DNA of 64,000 nucleotides, taken from positions 1-64,000 of the forward strand of contig NZ_WJXB01000015.1 in the NCBI RefSeq assembly GCF_009664975.1, in the 5' to 3' direction. The DNA is from Paenibacillus monticola (GTDB lineage: Bacteria > Bacillota > Bacilli > Paenibacillales > Paenibacillaceae). A program made the translations under genes and the position numbers. Of this stretch, positions 51,429 through 60,970 are shown one piece after another. How positions within the stretch are numbered: position 1 is the stretch's first letter; each line of letters begins with the position of its first letter. The notes beneath the pieces are model-generated. The model was not told where the DNA came from. It did not search any database and saw only the letters and a list, made by a program, of their open reading frames with translations.

Positions 51429-52340
51429 ATGAAATTGCCCAACATAAACATTGGAAATATGGATGTCAAGCTGCACCTCGGAGGTATTGTACTGAACGTA
51501 TTGTATGTCAAATTCGGTTATTTCCACAGTCCCATGCCAGAGCACAGCCACAGCCAAGGAAGCTATGAGCTTCATTATATTCCCAGCGGACGGGGCATCC
51601 TTATAGCGCAAGGCAATCGTTCTTCGATCACACCCGGTACGTTGTTTATGACCGGTCCGGATGTCGTTCATGAGCAGATCCCGGATCTGGAAGATCCCAT
51701 GGCGGAATACTGCATCTTCTTCGAAATTTTGCCTAGTTATTCAATCCCCCCCATAAACAAGCGTTCCTTCGTGGAAGAGCCCGCTCTCTCGGAACTACTG
51801 TTGTCCCATCCCTTCTGGATCGGACAGGACAGTGGGAATATGATGGAATTGTTTGAAATGCTTGCCAGCGAACTGTCGTTCCAACAGGTCGGCGTTCATC
51901 ATATGGCTACCAACATTCTTGAGATGATTATGATCCGATTGATAAGACATTATATAGAGGATCACTCCTCTATGCAGCCCATTCCTCTGAAGACACTTGA
52001 CGATAGCAGACTGCTTACGATTGAGAATAGTTTCTTGTACAATTACGAGTCCGTTACACTTAAGCAGCTTGCGGACAAATTGGGGCTAAGCACCAGACAG
52101 ACGGAGCGGATGGTGCATAAGCAATACGGTATACCTTTTAAAGATAAGAAGATGCAAGCGAGGATGGGGGCCGCTTCACGTCTTTTGATAACAACGAACA
52201 TATCGATCAGTGCCATTGCAGCACAAGTGGGATTTACAACGTCGGAACAATTCAGTAATACTTTCAAGAAATATTTTGGAATGACAGCCACCCAATATAA
52301 GCATCTAAATACGATGAACCTAAGATTCACACCTCAATAG
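51429..52340 (+). CDS. AraC-family regulator
   Basis: The 303-residue protein has a cupin-type sugar-binding domain (about 30-165, PEHSHSQGSYELHYIPSGRGILIAQG) and two HTH motifs (about 200-295: LTLKQLADKLGLSTRQTERMVHKQYGIPFKDK and ISISAIAAQVGFTTSEQFSNTFKKYFGMT). It is divergent from the GH95-like gene across 170 bp and is the natural regulator of it. Ribosome binding site GGGGGAG before the ATG. Confidence 0.92.
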   Translation: MKLPNINIGNMDVKLHLGGIVLNVLYVKFGYFHSPMPEHSHSQGSYELHYIPSGRGILIAQGNRSSITPGTLFMTGPDVVHEQIPDLEDPMAEYCIFFEILPSYSIPPINKRSFVEEPALSELLLSHPFWIGQDSGNMMELFEMLASELSFQQVGVHHMATNILEMIMIRLIRHYIEDHSSMQPIPLKTLDDSRLLTIENSFLYNYESVTLKQLADKLGLSTRQTERMVHKQYGIPFKDKKMQARMGAASRLLITTNISISAIAAQVGFTTSEQFSNTFKKYFGMTATQYKHLNTMNLRFTPQ

Positions 52341-52342
52341 GA

Positions 52343-52386
52343 CAAAAAAAAGAACAACCCATGATTGCTCATAAGGCTGTTCTCTA
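52343..52386 (-). terminator. Terminator between AraC gene and ald
   Basis: AGAACAACC (52351-52359) pairs with GGCTGTTCT (52375-52383) with one G-U pair, and the leftward flank is TTTTTTTT. It ends ald. Confidence 0.8.
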
Positions 52387-52415
52387 GTTAACCCCTCTAG
52401 TCTCTTCTATTCCTA

Positions 52416-53549
52416 TTAGATCAGAGTGAACTCATGCTCTAAGGCTTGCTCTACCGTGTAGCACTCTTCCCCAAGAGCTTCTGCTACAGCTTGGCAAGTG
52501 ATTTTTCCGTTGGCAATGTTAACGCCGCTTCTCAGACCTGTATCTTCTTGAATAGCCTTCAGTGCACCCTTATTGGCAATTTGCAGTGCGTAAGGAACCG
52601 TAACATTCGTTAAGGCCATCGTTGATGTTTTGGCAACAGCACCCGGCATATTCGCTACCGAATAATGCAGCACACCATGTTTCACGAATACTGGATTGTC
52701 ATGGGTAGTTACACGATCAATGGTTTCTACAATCCCGCCTTGGTCAATGGCCACATCGACAATAACCGAGCCCGGCTTCATCGTCTTAACCATGGCTTCG
52801 GTCACCAGTTTCGGCGCTTTTGCACCGGGAATAAGTACTGCACCAACCAGCAGGTCCGCCTCGGCTACCACTTTAGCAATATTGAACGGATTGGAGATTA
52901 GTGTATTGATCTGTGCGCCAAAAATATCGTCCAGCTGACGTAAGCGATCTGCACTCAGGTCAACAATGGTAACATCTGCGCCCAGGCCAATCGCCATCTT
53001 GGCTGCATTAGTACCTACTACACCGCCACCAATGATGCTAACCTTGCCTCTGCTGACTCCAGGAACCCCGGAGAGAAGAATGCCTTGTCCGCCATAGTTC
53101 TTTTGCAGAAACTGAGCTCCCAGCTGCACAGACATCCGTCCGGCTACTTCGCTCATGGGTGTTAATAGCGGCAACGTACGTCCATGAACAACTGTTTCAT
53201 AGCCAATCGCAAAGACGCCATTGTCTTTAAGGGCTGCGGCCAGTGCAGGTTCAGGAGCAAGATGCAGATAAGTGAACAAGATCAGACCTGGGCGGAAGTA
53301 TTGATATTCACTTTCCAAAGGTTCTTTAACCTTCATCACCATTTCAGCAGAACTCCAGACCGTCGCTGCATCTTCAATCAACTTAGCTCCGGCTGCTGCA
53401 TATTCTTCATTGATAAATCCGCTGCCTACACCGGCTCCGGCTTCAACTAGAACCTGGTGTCCTTCAGAAATAAGACTTAATACCCCAGCAGGTGTAATCG
53501 CTACACGATTTTCATTATTTTTAATTTCTTTAGGCACTCCGATAATCAT
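52416..53549 (-). CDS. ald: Alanine dehydrogenase
   Basis: The 377-residue NAD enzyme turns L-alanine into pyruvate and ammonia (reversibly). It opens MIIGVPKEIKNNENRVAITPAG with the conserved KEIK and R residues; active-site Lys and His lie in YLHLAPEP and TYLH region near 95; the NAD fold has IGGGVVGTNAAKMAIGLGADVTIVD (about 172-196). Length equals the Bacillus enzyme (378). Single gene with AGGAGAG before the start. It supplies alanine catabolism, known to be important at sporulation. Confidence 0.95.
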   Translation of the reverse strand: MIIGVPKEIKNNENRVAITPAGVLSLISEGHQVLVEAGAGVGSGFINEEYAAAGAKLIEDAATVWSSAEMVMKVKEPLESEYQYFRPGLILFTYLHLAPEPALAAALKDNGVFAIGYETVVHGRTLPLLTPMSEVAGRMSVQLGAQFLQKNYGGQGILLSGVPGVSRGKVSIIGGGVVGTNAAKMAIGLGADVTIVDLSADRLRQLDDIFGAQINTLISNPFNIAKVVAEADLLVGAVLIPGAKAPKLVTEAMVKTMKPGSVIVDVAIDQGGIVETIDRVTTHDNPVFVKHGVLHYSVANMPGAVAKTSTMALTNVTVPYALQIANKGALKAIQEDTGLRSGVNIANGKITCQAVAEALGEECYTVEQALEHEFTLI

Positions 53550-53736
53550 TGTTAATCTCTCCTGTCTGATGTGTTTCTCTTATGTAAAGAATGATAACAT
53601 ATGAAATGACTTTTCTATTTGGTGAAAAATAAAAACTTTAGCTGTCATGATTGTGTTTTAACACAATGGAGCAGCGTCCAAGCTATAAAAAATCGCAACA
53701 TCCCTTGTCACACCTAACATTAATCAGAAAACGAAT

Positions 53737-53763
53737 AAAAAAAAGACACCCGCTACGGTGTCT
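53737..53763 (-). terminator. Terminator of the M20 amidohydrolase gene
   Basis: AGACACC (53744-53750) pairs with GGTGTCT (53757-53763), followed leftward by TTTTTTTTATTC. Confidence 0.8.
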
Positions 53764-53818
53764 GAATTGTTGAATACATCCCTGAGTTCATTCTTCATAC
53801 ACGTTATGTTTAGTGACA

Positions 53819-55042
53819 TCAATCACCATTTAACAAGGATAGTACAGTTTGCAAGACCACATTCACGCCTTTTTCACAGTCCTCATACGAGGTTAGTTCT
53901 TCTTCACAATGGCTTTTTCCATTTACGCTGGGTACAAAGATCATCGCGGACGGCAGGAAACTGGCTACAAACTGGGCATCATGCCCTGCGCCGCTGGCGA
54001 TGGTGCGATTGGAATACCCTAATGATTCAGTAGCTTGCTTAACTAAACTGCAAATTCCAGCATCAAACCACACGGTATCGCGGCCCCAAAGCTTGGTCTT
54101 GGTCACTTCACACTCCAGCAGCACTTCCGGCAAAGCTTGGATAATAGCTTCCACTTCACGGACAATATCCATGTCCTTATGTCGTGCTTCGATAGTAAAG
54201 ATAACTTTATTCGGAATGACCGTGTGAATATTGGGAAGCACATTCATTCTGCCCATCGTGTAGACCAGTTCGGAATCCAGCAGCCCAAGCTTGCTGCGCA
54301 GCGCAGTGATAATATCCGTTGCCGCGAACAGGGCATCTTTACGCATCCCCATAGGCGTTGTACCCGCATGGTCCGATTCGCCCGTCACTTCAATCTCATA
54401 GCAGGCCATGCCGACAACACAATCGACCAGACCGATCGCTAACGCTTCTTTTTCCAACACTGGCCCTTGCTCGATATGAAGCTCCAGGTAAGCAGTAGCT
54501 TCTTTAATACGACTGTCGGCTTCCCCTGCATATCCACTTGCCAATAACGCTTCTGCAAAGGTAGTCCCTTCCGGGTCTTTCTTGCTCAGCATTGCCGCCT
54601 TATCGAACTTACCGGATAGGACGCCTGAGGCCATCATTGAAGGTTCGAAGCGGGCGCCCTCTTCATTGGTGAAATTCATAATCATCACTGGAAGCTGCGG
54701 CTTAATCCCTTGATCGACCAATGTGCGTACAACTTCCAAGCCAGCGATTACACCGAGCACACCGTCAAACCGGCCGCCCTTTTTCACCGTATCCAGATGT
54801 GAGCCAATCACAACCGGGGGCTTATCCTCTATACCCGCCAGTGTGGCATACATCGTTCCCATATCATCAACCTTCACTGTCATTCCCAGTTCTTCACAAC
54901 AAGAACGAAAGTAATTCCGGACCTTAACATCTTCATCGCTCAGCGACAACCGGGTCACGCCATTCTTATCTGTACGACCAAAATCAGCAAAGGACTCAAT
55001 CGTATTTTGTAGTCTCTCACCATTCACGAATATATTGTGCAA
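53819..55042 (-). CDS. M20-family amidohydrolase (carbamoylase/allantoate type)
   Basis: The 407-residue enzyme has the zinc ligands of the N-carbamoyl-L-amino-acid hydrolase / allantoate amidohydrolase group: His in GSHLDTV, Asp in GGRFDGVLGV, the Glu pair in NEEGARF, His in LHIEQGPVLE, and His in GAGHDAQ. A dimerisation insert with HAGTTPMGMRKDAL is present. It releases ammonia from a ureido or N-carbamoyl compound. Substrate not determinable. No hydantoinase gene adjoins it. Ribosome binding site GAGGGACAC. Confidence 0.9.
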   Translation of the reverse strand: MHNIFVNGERLQNTIESFADFGRTDKNGVTRLSLSDEDVKVRNYFRSCCEELGMTVKVDDMGTMYATLAGIEDKPPVVIGSHLDTVKKGGRFDGVLGVIAGLEVVRTLVDQGIKPQLPVMIMNFTNEEGARFEPSMMASGVLSGKFDKAAMLSKKDPEGTTFAEALLASGYAGEADSRIKEATAYLELHIEQGPVLEKEALAIGLVDCVVGMACYEIEVTGESDHAGTTPMGMRKDALFAATDIITALRSKLGLLDSELVYTMGRMNVLPNIHTVIPNKVIFTIEARHKDMDIVREVEAIIQALPEVLLECEVTKTKLWGRDTVWFDAGICSLVKQATESLGYSNRTIASGAGHDAQFVASFLPSAMIFVPSVNGKSHCEEELTSYEDCEKGVNVVLQTVLSLLNGD

Positions 55043-55108
55043 GTTGTGTCCCTCCCGTTCGTCTATTCACTGCTTTCTATATATGTTATACCAATAATTA
55101 TTATTTTC

Positions 55109-55124
55109 ACTTTACACAGTGTAA
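55109..55124. promoter_or_regulatory. TTACAC-A-GTGTAA palindrome
   Basis: TTTACACAGTGTAA is a near-perfect palindrome between two divergent genes. The 15-mer ACTTTACACAGTGTA is identical to 6317-6331 next to the GbsR-type gene. Possible operator of a related regulator. Confidence 0.4.
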
Positions 55125-55251
55125 TAATTTTTATTATTATTATGCACTTTGTGTTACAACAGGGCTTGGCTTGAGCTCCCAGTGTGTATTCAAATGAACT
55201 TTGATAGAATATGAAAGGTAATGGATAAAAATGTGGAAAGGAAGTAAAAAA

Positions 55252-56127
55252 ATGAATAAAATTTTAACTAGTAGATTGGCTGAAGTGGAGATAAAGGCAG
55301 TTGGAGCAGAGGTCATAAGCTTTAAGAAGCTGGAGGACGGCTGTGAATATATCTGGAACGGAGATCCCACTTACTGGACAGGTCATTCTCCAATCCTGTT
55401 CCCTATCGTGTGCGCCGTCAACAACGGAGAGATCAAGATAGACGGCAATAGCTATAAAATGGGCAATCACGGCTTCGTGAGACATGATGAGTTCGAGTTA
55501 ATTGAAGAAAGTGAGACGCTCGCCGTCTATCGCCACACCTATAATGAGACCACATTAGCTATCTACCCTTACAAGTTCAATCTGTATATCACTTACACGC
55601 TCCACGCCAATAAGCTTGAAATTAACTATAAGGTAGAAAATGTAGATGATAAGGATATCTTCTTCCAACTGGGCACCCACCCTGCCTTTAACTGCCCTAT
55701 TGATGATCAAGGCCAAATCCAGGATTATTACCTGGAGTTCGAACAGGCCGAAACTCTGGAACGGCTATTCATGAATAAATCCAATCTGCTGATTAGTGGC
55801 AAGTCGGAAACGATGCTGAAGGATCATAACATCTTGCCCTTATCGCATGAAATGTTTCACGAGGGCGCGCTTGTCTTCAGAAATGTGAACTCCCAACAGA
55901 TTGCTCTAAAGAGCAAACAATCTGCTAAAAGTGTTGTCCTGTCTTACGAGAACTTTCCTAATTTGGGCATTTGGCAGTTCAAAGATGCTCCGTTCATCTG
56001 TATAGAACCTTGGCATGGCATCGCTGATGAAGACACCTTCACAGGTGAGCTTCAGGACAAGGAAATGATGGTCCGTCTGAGCCCGGGAGATCGTTTTAAA
56101 AGCTCGCTTTCCATTGAAATAAATTGA
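55252..56127 (+). CDS. Aldose 1-epimerase family protein (LacX-like)
   Basis: The 291-residue protein has the galactose mutarotase-like beta-sandwich: GAEVISFKKLEDGCEYIWNGDPTYW at the N terminus, PILFPIVC, GNHGFVRHDEF with a His, QLGTHPAFNCP with catalytic His and ICIEPWHGIAD with the Glu. It converts sugar anomers. LacX types differ from GalM in size and pocket. Start 55252 (MNKILTS) with AAAGGAAG upstream. Single gene. Confidence 0.9.
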   Translation: MNKILTSRLAEVEIKAVGAEVISFKKLEDGCEYIWNGDPTYWTGHSPILFPIVCAVNNGEIKIDGNSYKMGNHGFVRHDEFELIEESETLAVYRHTYNETTLAIYPYKFNLYITYTLHANKLEINYKVENVDDKDIFFQLGTHPAFNCPIDDQGQIQDYYLEFEQAETLERLFMNKSNLLISGKSETMLKDHNILPLSHEMFHEGALVFRNVNSQQIALKSKQSAKSVVLSYENFPNLGIWQFKDAPFICIEPWHGIADEDTFTGELQDKEMMVRLSPGDRFKSSLSIEIN

Positions 56128-56202
56128 ATGTTTCAGAAAGAAGTAAACTAAAGTAGTATATACAATCTTTTGGCTCCAATAGTACTCTAAAGATAGCTTA
56201 AA

Positions 56203-56240
56203 CTCCCAACGTAGTCATTATATTATTATTACGCTGGGAG
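56203..56240 (+). promoter_or_regulatory. Leader hairpin before the glycan cluster
   Basis: CTCCCAACGTA (56203-56213) pairs with TACGCTGGGAG (56230-56240), 10 of 11 positions. The right arm contains a GGGAGG-like sequence. It sits 24 bp before the first glycosyltransferase start and could influence translation. Confidence 0.4.
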
Positions 56241-56264
56241 GAATTGAATAAAGGAGTGGAGTCT

Positions 56265-57167
56265 ATGCAAGGATTGTCAGTAGTTATCTGCACGAGGAAT
56301 CGGGTAAAGGACCTGACACGGTGCATTCATTCTATGACTGATCAAAACATGAGCAAAGATTACAACATTGAAGTCATTATTGTAGACGATGGTGAAATAC
56401 CAGGAGCTGTGCTTGATGAATATGAAGCTCTTTTAAACAAGAAGGGTTATTCGTTTGTCTATTACAGCAAGACTGATCATGGACTATGGCTTTCCAGAAT
56501 TAAGGCCGTAGAGTTGGCTTCCATGGATACCATATTATTCCTCGATGATGACGTAGAAATCCCCGCTCATTACTTCTCAACCTTACTCCAGACTTATCTC
56601 GACTTTCCCGATTGCGCAGGTGTCGGCGGCGTGGCCATAGGGATGAGAAACAGCTTCTTCGGCACAATCCGCTGTCTTCTGTCCTTTCAACAGTCCTTAT
56701 CGAGCGGAAAACTCTCCCTCAGCGGTCAAGCCGGGTCCATGTACAATTGGCATAAAGCCAGAAAAACCTTTCGCACAGAGTTTCAGCATGGCTGCAATAT
56801 GTCCTTCAAGAAAGAAGCTATTAAGGATCTCGAACCCGTACCTTGGCTTAAGAGCTACAGTGTCGGTGAGGATATTTATATGTCCCGAGTAGCCCTTAAG
56901 AAAGGCAAGCTTTATATCAATCCCGACTTAAAGCTGCTGCATCACGAATCTTCCGCCTCTAGGGACAACCTTGAGGATGTCGCTTATACCAGAGTCGTTA
57001 ATCATGTGCATTTGTTAAAAGACAAGAAGTCCGGGCCGCTCGGATATCTCGCATTATTATGGACGACCTTTTATCTTATTCTCAGGGAGCGTCCGAAGAA
57101 GAATTATCCGGCGATTAATGGCTACAAGAAAGGGCTCAAACAAATATTTTCAAAAGAGCTCGCTTAA
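56265..57167 (+). CDS. Family 2 glycosyltransferase
   Basis: The 300-residue enzyme has the GT-A fold of family 2: LSVVICTRNRVKDL, IIVDDGE, the DxD motif in FLDDDVEIP and the late GEDIYMSRV motif; a hydrophobic helix near 265-285 may tether it to the membrane. Start 56265 follows AAGGAGTGGAG; the TTG at 56244 is too near GGGAGG. First gene of a five-gene glycan cluster in one direction. Confidence 0.9.
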   Translation: MQGLSVVICTRNRVKDLTRCIHSMTDQNMSKDYNIEVIIVDDGEIPGAVLDEYEALLNKKGYSFVYYSKTDHGLWLSRIKAVELASMDTILFLDDDVEIPAHYFSTLLQTYLDFPDCAGVGGVAIGMRNSFFGTIRCLLSFQQSLSSGKLSLSGQAGSMYNWHKARKTFRTEFQHGCNMSFKKEAIKDLEPVPWLKSYSVGEDIYMSRVALKKGKLYINPDLKLLHHESSASRDNLEDVAYTRVVNHVHLLKDKKSGPLGYLALLWTTFYLILRERPKKNYPAINGYKKGLKQIFSKELA

Positions 57168-57201
57168 ACGATGAGCTTCATGCTGGGAGAGGAGTGCCCT
57201 A

Positions 57202-58257
57202 ATGAGTCTAAGCATTGTGGTTCCTGTATACAACATCGAAAATTATGTTAAACCTATGTTGGATTCACTTCTGAATCAGAATGAGAAGCTATTCGAAATT
57301 GTGATCGTGGATGACGGTTCTACGGATCAGACGTACAACTTAGTGGCAGAGTTCATTTCGCAGCACCCGAGCCTTCGTTGCAGGATCATCAGAACTGACA
57401 ATTATGGCGTGAGTGCGGCCCGGAATAACGGTTTAGCCGAATCAACCGGGACCTATGTGATGTTCCTGGATGGCGATGATTACATCGCTGATCATTTAGT
57501 GCAAACCATTTATCCCTATCTAAAGAAGCAAGAGCCCGATATTATCTGCTGGGGCTACAGTCTCGTAAGGGAAGACAATTCAACTATAGTAAGCTTTACT
57601 TCGCCTCCTAATGAAATGTCGGGGATTGCCGCCCTTGAGCATATATTTGTGAATAAAAGCTTGCGCATTTGGACGGGGAGCATCGCTTACAAGCGGACTT
57701 TCCTATTAGAGAATGAGATTAAGTATACGGAACGATGTGTGAACGGGGAAGATCAGGAGTTCATCTACAAGACATTGTCCAGAGCAGAGAAGGTCATTAC
57801 TCTTGCTGAGGTGTTATCTTTTTATTTACAAAGAACCGCGTCTATTACCAATAGCTATAATGTCCAGAAATTCGACGTTGTGGCCGCCTTTAAGCGAGTG
57901 GATCAATATTTCAAAGCCCATTCCCACGGAGAATTAGAAACTTTCTCGAATTTATTGTTAAATCGCGAACTGACCGAGAACTACTTCTTTAATCTGAAGA
58001 CCTGCCTATACGGAACTGAGGGCATAAGCATTCGTACTTTACTGCAGGATATTGAGCAGAAATACCCGGGTCTAAATGGGGAAATACAGCTCATTATGAA
58101 GCGTTACAGCGGAGACGATAAGCAGCTATCTATTCATATCAAGGCTTTCTTACTCTCACCACTTCTCTATCACAGATTAATTAACATGGACCGAAGCCTG
58201 CTTTATTTGAAAAGAAGAATAAAAACGGCGATTACGGTTCAAAAAAAACACGCTTAA
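57202..58257 (+). CDS. Family 2 glycosyltransferase
   Basis: The 351-residue enzyme opens LSIVVPVYNIENYVKPMLDSLLNQ, has IVDDGSTDQT and the DxD in FLDGDDYIAD, then VNGEDQEFIYKTL. This is a typical cell-wall or exopolysaccharide GT2. Ribosome binding site GGGAGAGGAG. It adds one sugar to the lipid-linked glycan, presumably after the first transferase. Gap to the next gene is 29 bp. Confidence 0.92.
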   Translation: MSLSIVVPVYNIENYVKPMLDSLLNQNEKLFEIVIVDDGSTDQTYNLVAEFISQHPSLRCRIIRTDNYGVSAARNNGLAESTGTYVMFLDGDDYIADHLVQTIYPYLKKQEPDIICWGYSLVREDNSTIVSFTSPPNEMSGIAALEHIFVNKSLRIWTGSIAYKRTFLLENEIKYTERCVNGEDQEFIYKTLSRAEKVITLAEVLSFYLQRTASITNSYNVQKFDVVAAFKRVDQYFKAHSHGELETFSNLLLNRELTENYFFNLKTCLYGTEGISIRTLLQDIEQKYPGLNGEIQLIMKRYSGDDKQLSIHIKAFLLSPLLYHRLINMDRSLLYLKRRIKTAITVQKKHA

Positions 58258-58286
58258 GGGAATTGAACCAGAAAGGAGCTTGAGCC

Positions 58287-59411
58287 ATGAAAAAAATGAT
58301 GATATACGCCTATACCGAATTTAATCTGGGTGATGATTTATTCATTAAGGTCCTTTGTGAAAGATACCCGGATACACAATTTATAATTATGGCTCCCGGC
58401 AGGTATAAGCTCTCATTCAAGACCTTAAGCAACCTCAAGGTATATGCCACGGAATCCCTTATTCTACGGGGTATTAACTTCTTGTTCCGAAAAATAAAGA
58501 TCCAGTATTTCGTGCAGAGATTTCTGGTGAACCAGTCTGACGGGATTGTACATATCGGCGGGTCCATTTTTATGCAAGGGGAGCATTGGGTGGAGTATCT
58601 GGAGAAAGCCGAAGGGCTCCGGAACAAAACCAAACCTTATTATCTGTTAGGTGCTAATTTTGGTCCCTATACAGATAACGAATATTACGATGAACACAAG
58701 AAGATTTTTCGGGAATACACTGATATTTGCTTTCGAGAACAAGTTTCCTATGATCTGTTTCAGGACCTAAGTAATGTTAGATTGGCTCCCGATATCATCT
58801 TTCAGCTAGACCCGCCCAAAGTTCAGCATGTAGAGGAGCAATACATCGTAATATCCGTGATTAAGCCATCGTCCAAGGGCTTGAGTGATTTTGACCAACT
58901 CTATTATGAAAAAATAAAAGAGATTACAATTCATTTCATCCAACAAGGCTATGCTGTTCATTTCATGTCATTTTGTGAGCATGAAGGAGATCAGGAGGCC
59001 ATCGAACATATCGCCAATCTCATCCCTCAGGATGTTAGGAATAGAACCAAGGTGCATTTATATACAACGAATATCGAGGAAGTCCTGTCTGTGATCGCAG
59101 CGTCCTGCTTTGTGGTCGCCTCAAGGTTCCATGCTATGATTCTGGGTTGGGTATGTAATATCCCCGTCTTCCCCATTGCCTATAGCAAAAAAATGATCCA
59201 TGTGATGAACGATGCCGACTTTAACGGTTTATATGCAGACTTCAATACTTTAGCGGCCTTGCAGCCGGAGCAGGTTTACGAGTGTATGCACACCAATGCC
59301 ATCAATGTATCTCTGCAAGCCACCAACGCGGAGAGACATTTCGAGAAGCTGGACTTCTATTTATCACTTTCTAACAGGAGGAGTTATGAGAGCAAAACGG
59401 AGTATTCTTAA
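58287..59411 (+). CDS. Polysaccharide pyruvyl transferase family protein
   Basis: The 374-residue enzyme matches the PS_pyruv_trans family (PF04230): MIYAYTEFNLGDDLFIKVL start, VHIGGSIFMQG, and the SRFHAMILGWVCNIPVFPIAYSKKM motif near 278-302. It transfers pyruvate from PEP to a sugar, giving an acidic ketal; CsaB does this for S-layer anchoring glycans. It might also act as a non-pyruvylating relative. AAAGGAG precedes the ATG. Confidence 0.88.
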   Translation: MKKMMIYAYTEFNLGDDLFIKVLCERYPDTQFIIMAPGRYKLSFKTLSNLKVYATESLILRGINFLFRKIKIQYFVQRFLVNQSDGIVHIGGSIFMQGEHWVEYLEKAEGLRNKTKPYYLLGANFGPYTDNEYYDEHKKIFREYTDICFREQVSYDLFQDLSNVRLAPDIIFQLDPPKVQHVEEQYIVISVIKPSSKGLSDFDQLYYEKIKEITIHFIQQGYAVHFMSFCEHEGDQEAIEHIANLIPQDVRNRTKVHLYTTNIEEVLSVIAASCFVVASRFHAMILGWVCNIPVFPIAYSKKMIHVMNDADFNGLYADFNTLAALQPEQVYECMHTNAINVSLQATNAERHFEKLDFYLSLSNRRSYESKTEYS

Positions 59412-60933
59412 CTTGTCCTTTGGTCTGGTGAGTCAGCTGATCACCATTCTCCTCGGTTTCTTCATTCCTAGACTGATCATGGTCAATTATGGCTCGGAAG
59501 CCAATGGATTAATCGCCTCCATAGGACAAATTATTAGTTATTTAGCACTGTTGGAGGCAGGTGTAGGGGCAGCTTCACTACAAGCCCTTTATAAACCGAT
59601 TGCCGGGGATAACAAAGATAATATCAACTCTATTTTGGCGGCAACCTCAAGCTATTATAAGAGAACCGGTATTTATTATTTCTTTGCGGTAGTACTGCTC
59701 GCTGTCCTTTATCCGCTTATAGTCAACTCGGAGATTAGCGCATTTAGTATTATAGCTATCATTTTGCTGACCGGTATGGGCGGAGCCATCAACTATTATT
59801 TTCAAGGGAAATTCCGGATTCTACTCATCGCCGAAGGCAAAAGCTATGTGGAAACCGTGATCGTTACCGCCACCACTATTCTGAATAACGTTGTACGTAT
59901 CATTTTATTAATGCAAGGCTTCAATATCATCGCTGTTCAGGCTTCCTTTTTCGTATTGACCTTGCTGCAAATCGTTGTGTTCTATTTCTATATGAAAAAG
60001 CATTACAAATGGATTAACCTGAAGCTCAAACCGGACTTTGCAGCGATCGGGCAGAAAAATTCAGTCATGATCCATGAAATATCCTACCTGGTGTTTAGAA
60101 ATACCGACATGATCATCTTGACCTTCTTTACCAATCTGAAGATCGTCAGTATCTATGTCATGTACAATATGATCTTCACGATCGTGGATAACATCGTCCA
60201 GACCGTAAACGGCAGCGTGAAATCAGCGCTTGGACAAATCTATCATGAGAGTAAAACGGAATTCCTTAAATTCTATGATGCCTATGAGGTCTATTTTATG
60301 GGCCTGATCTTCTCTATCCTTACAGTCACTTATATTCTGATCATTCCGTTTATGCGATTGTACACAACTGGTGTAACTGATGTTAATTATATTGATTGGT
60401 GGTTACCGGTCCTATTCGTCACGATTAAATTGCTTACCAATGCCCGCACCTCTTCCAATAATGTCATAACCATTGCGGGGCATTTCAAGAAGACACAAAC
60501 CCGCTCGATTCTGGAATCAGCCATTAACCTGAGCGCCTCACTCGTCTTTGTGGTGTTCATAGGTATTTATGGCGTATTGGTAGGCACCATTGTAGCTCTG
60601 CTCTACCGTTCCATCGATATTGTCATCTACGCTAGCAGAGTTCTGTTGAACCGTAGCCCTTGGGTTACTTTTCGCCGTTGGTTAACGAATGCCTTCATCT
60701 TTATTGGCATCATTCTGGTAACGACAGCGATGAACATCCACATCCATTCTTATGTGGGCATTATCCTCTGGGGGATGCTGTTAGGCATAGTCATCTTACC
60801 GGCCTATCTCCTTATCGCCTCCTTGCTGGAGAGAGAGGCATTCTTGTACTCCCTGGGCTATTTCAAAGCGTATAAAGATAAATTCAAAAGTAAATTCACC
60901 GCTGCTCCTAAAGTCAAAGGTTTATCGAAATAA
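59386..60933 (+). CDS. Polysaccharide flippase (Wzx-type)
   Basis: The 515-residue protein has about 12-14 membrane helices and the Wzx/MATE-like start ILNLSFGLVSQLITILLGFFIPRLIMVNYGSEANGLI. It moves the finished lipid-linked repeat unit across the membrane. Start 59386 follows AGGAGG, so it overlaps the transferase gene by 26 bp. Central gene of the cluster. Confidence 0.9.
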   Translation: MRAKRSILNLSFGLVSQLITILLGFFIPRLIMVNYGSEANGLIASIGQIISYLALLEAGVGAASLQALYKPIAGDNKDNINSILAATSSYYKRTGIYYFFAVVLLAVLYPLIVNSEISAFSIIAIILLTGMGGAINYYFQGKFRILLIAEGKSYVETVIVTATTILNNVVRIILLMQGFNIIAVQASFFVLTLLQIVVFYFYMKKHYKWINLKLKPDFAAIGQKNSVMIHEISYLVFRNTDMIILTFFTNLKIVSIYVMYNMIFTIVDNIVQTVNGSVKSALGQIYHESKTEFLKFYDAYEVYFMGLIFSILTVTYILIIPFMRLYTTGVTDVNYIDWWLPVLFVTIKLLTNARTSSNNVITIAGHFKKTQTRSILESAINLSASLVFVVFIGIYGVLVGTIVALLYRSIDIVIYASRVLLNRSPWVTFRRWLTNAFIFIGIILVTTAMNIHIHSYVGIILWGMLLGIVILPAYLLIASLLEREAFLYSLGYFKAYKDKFKSKFTAAPKVKGLSK

Positions 60934-60970
60934 AGCAAAGCTATCACTTAAAGGTACAGGAGGATTGTAT

